From assembly GCF_001083785.1 (NCBI RefSeq), contig NZ_LAVL01000058.1:1-48529 (forward strand): 48,529 nucleotides of DNA. Reading direction: 5' to 3'. A model generated the notes under the pieces. That model ran no database searches and was not told the DNA's origin. It saw only the letters and a program-made list of their open reading frames with translations. A program made the position numbers and the translations under genes. Source of the stretch: Nonomuraea sp. SBT364. GTDB taxonomy: Bacteria > Actinomycetota > Actinomycetes > Streptosporangiales > Streptosporangiaceae. Below, piece after piece: positions 47,579 through 48,529 of this stretch (within the stretch, counting starts at the first letter, position 1; every line of letters begins with the position of its first letter).

Positions 47579-48529
47579 ATGGAACTCGCCCGGATGCGCA
47601 GGCCGGCGGCGGGCCGGGTGCTCGCCGTGGTCACCGTGCTGCCCGCGCTCGCCGTGGCCGGGTGGCTGCTGGCCGGGCTGGGGCTGCTCCTCGCCGGGGC
47701 CTACCGGCCGCTGCCCGCGTTCCTGGTCGGGCTGCCCGCCGCCGCGTTGCTGTGCTGGGCGGGGACGCGCCGGCCGGTGCCGGTGCACGCCACCGCCGGG
47801 CAGGCGGCGTCGGTGCTCGCCGTGGCGCTCGCCTCCGGGGTGTTCAACGCCGTCCTGCACAGCGAGCAGTTGCTCGTCCGGCGCGATCCGGCGACGTACG
47901 CGCAGTACGCCGTGTGGCTGGCCCGGCACGGGTCGCTGCCGATCGACGTGCGGGCGGAGGCGTTCGGCGGGCCGGATCGGGCGCTCGTTTTTGACAGCGT
48001 GGGCTTCTACCCGGGCGACGGGGCGGTGGTGCCGCAGTTCATGCCGGGGCCGCCGATGCTGTTCGCGCTGGGGGAGTGGCTCGGCGGGCTGCTCCTGACG
48101 CCCGCCGTGCTGGGCGCGCTGGCGGTGCTGACGGTCGGCGGGCTGGCGGCGCGGCTGGTTGACGGCCGCTGGGCGCCGCTTGCCGCGCTGGCGTTCGCGG
48201 TCAGCATGCCGGTGCTCTACACGTCGCGGACCACCTTCAGCGAGATCCCGTCGGTGATCCTGCTGTTCGGCGGGCTGGCGCTGGTGCACGACGCGCTGGC
48301 GCGGCGCCGCCGGGCACTCCCGGCGGCGCTGGCCGGGCTGGTGTTCGGGCTGTGCCTGCTGGTCCGGATCGACGGGCTGCGGGACGTGCTGCCCGCGCTG
48401 GCCTTCGCGGGCCTGCTGATCGCGCTGCGCCGCCTGGCCGGGCGGTCCTCGTCCTCCGGGGCGGCAGGGGCGGCCCGGACGGTCCTCGCGGCCGGGGGCG
48501 GGCTGCCGCTGCTCGGTGGGCTGGTGGCC
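47579..48529 (+). CDS. GT-C-like polytopic membrane protein (cut by window edge)
   Basis: A frame opens with ATG 47579 and stays open to the window end (317 codons). It encodes many hydrophobic helices. The first external loop contains LLVRRDPATYAQYAVWLARHGSLPI, with the Asp-x-x-x-Tyr pattern of GT39/ArnT-like enzymes, and VFDSVGFYPGDGAVVPQFMPGPPMLFALGEWLGG follows with another typical aromatic/proline patch. It is therefore probably a polyprenyl-phosphate-sugar transferase like its divergent neighbour. A TACGCT box at 47564-47569 close to the ATG suggests a very short leader. The C-terminal end is outside the window. Confidence 0.72.
   Translation, partial: MELARMRRPAAGRVLAVVTVLPALAVAGWLLAGLGLLLAGAYRPLPAFLVGLPAAALLCWAGTRRPVPVHATAGQAASVLAVALASGVFNAVLHSEQLLVRRDPATYAQYAVWLARHGSLPIDVRAEAFGGPDRALVFDSVGFYPGDGAVVPQFMPGPPMLFALGEWLGGLLLTPAVLGALAVLTVGGLAARLVDGRWAPLAALAFAVSMPVLYTSRTTFSEIPSVILLFGGLALVHDALARRRRALPAALAGLVFGLCLLVRIDGLRDVLPALAFAGLLIALRRLAGRSSSSGAAGAARTVLAAGGGLPLLGGLVA

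Noticed and set aside
1..48529. tRNA, rRNA or CRISPR array
   Set aside because: No cloverleaf with a conserved T-loop, no rRNA-like segments and no regularly spaced short repeats were seen on reading; the island border is a protein gene, not a tRNA.

Overview
The window reads as chromosome of a very GC-rich actinomycete. Supporting features are the strong G/C bias at third codon positions, many GTG/TTG starts, overlapping GTGA/ATGA gene junctions, F420-type LLM oxidoreductase, several LytR-CpsA-Psr (LCP) proteins and a bacterial-tandem-repeat secreted protein. A member of the Streptosporangiales (for example a Nonomuraea-like genus) fits the gene style, but that placement is an impression, not something the sequence proves. 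I saw no rRNA, tRNA or CRISPR array.

Layout. 1-4255 is ordinary core: the 5' part of a membrane protein gene, a secreted alpha/beta-hydrolase, UDP-glucose 6-dehydrogenase and an acyl-CoA dehydrogenase (ACAD). About 4256-12739 is an accessory island. It is bounded by a roughly 0.4-kb imperfect direct repeat that starts inside the last 22 codons of the ACAD gene (4186-4645 and 12740-13145), so the 3' end of ACAD looks like the integration or recombination site. The island is clearly AT-richer in its right half and is packed with conflict-type genes: a HigB/HigA-like toxin-antitoxin pair, a complete 2.0-kb IS481-type element, a two-gene membrane/HEPN module, a DUF262-HEPN two-gene module and a hypothetical protein.

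13305-23269 holds a GNAT acetyltransferase, a pair of large FtsX-type ABC permeases without an ATPase, small membrane proteins, a secreted HNH nuclease and an ATPase with a nuclease-like tail behind a 16-bp palindrome. 23495-27503 is a GntR regulator divergent from a three-gene aromatic catabolic operon (intradiol dioxygenase, fumarylacetoacetase-like hydrolase, FAD monooxygenase). 27587-31515 has a tiny acidic lipoprotein, a five-repeat secreted protein, a DUF4097-like lipoprotein and a STAS/GNAT/LLM overlapping gene train.

31550-48529 looks like a cell-envelope glycopolymer locus: two LCP ligases, two family-2 glycosyltransferases, one GT4-type glycosyltransferase, an acyltransferase-3 protein, two GT-C-type membrane proteins and, at its centre (34130-40101), an unusual CDP-alcohol chemistry set. 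This set comprises an IspD/TarI-like cytidylyltransferase with a degenerate SDR tail, a fusion of a nucleotidyltransferase-like domain with a CDP-alcohol phosphotransferase, a DUF5941-like membrane protein, a LicC-like cytidylyltransferase, a protein resembling sn-glycerol-1-phosphate dehydrogenase, and a second CDP-alcohol phosphotransferase lacking the last motif aspartate. Together they could make and polymerise a CDP-activated polyol that LCP enzymes attach to the wall; the exact polyol cannot be read from sequence. This cluster and the island HEPN modules are the best candidates for undescribed biology here.
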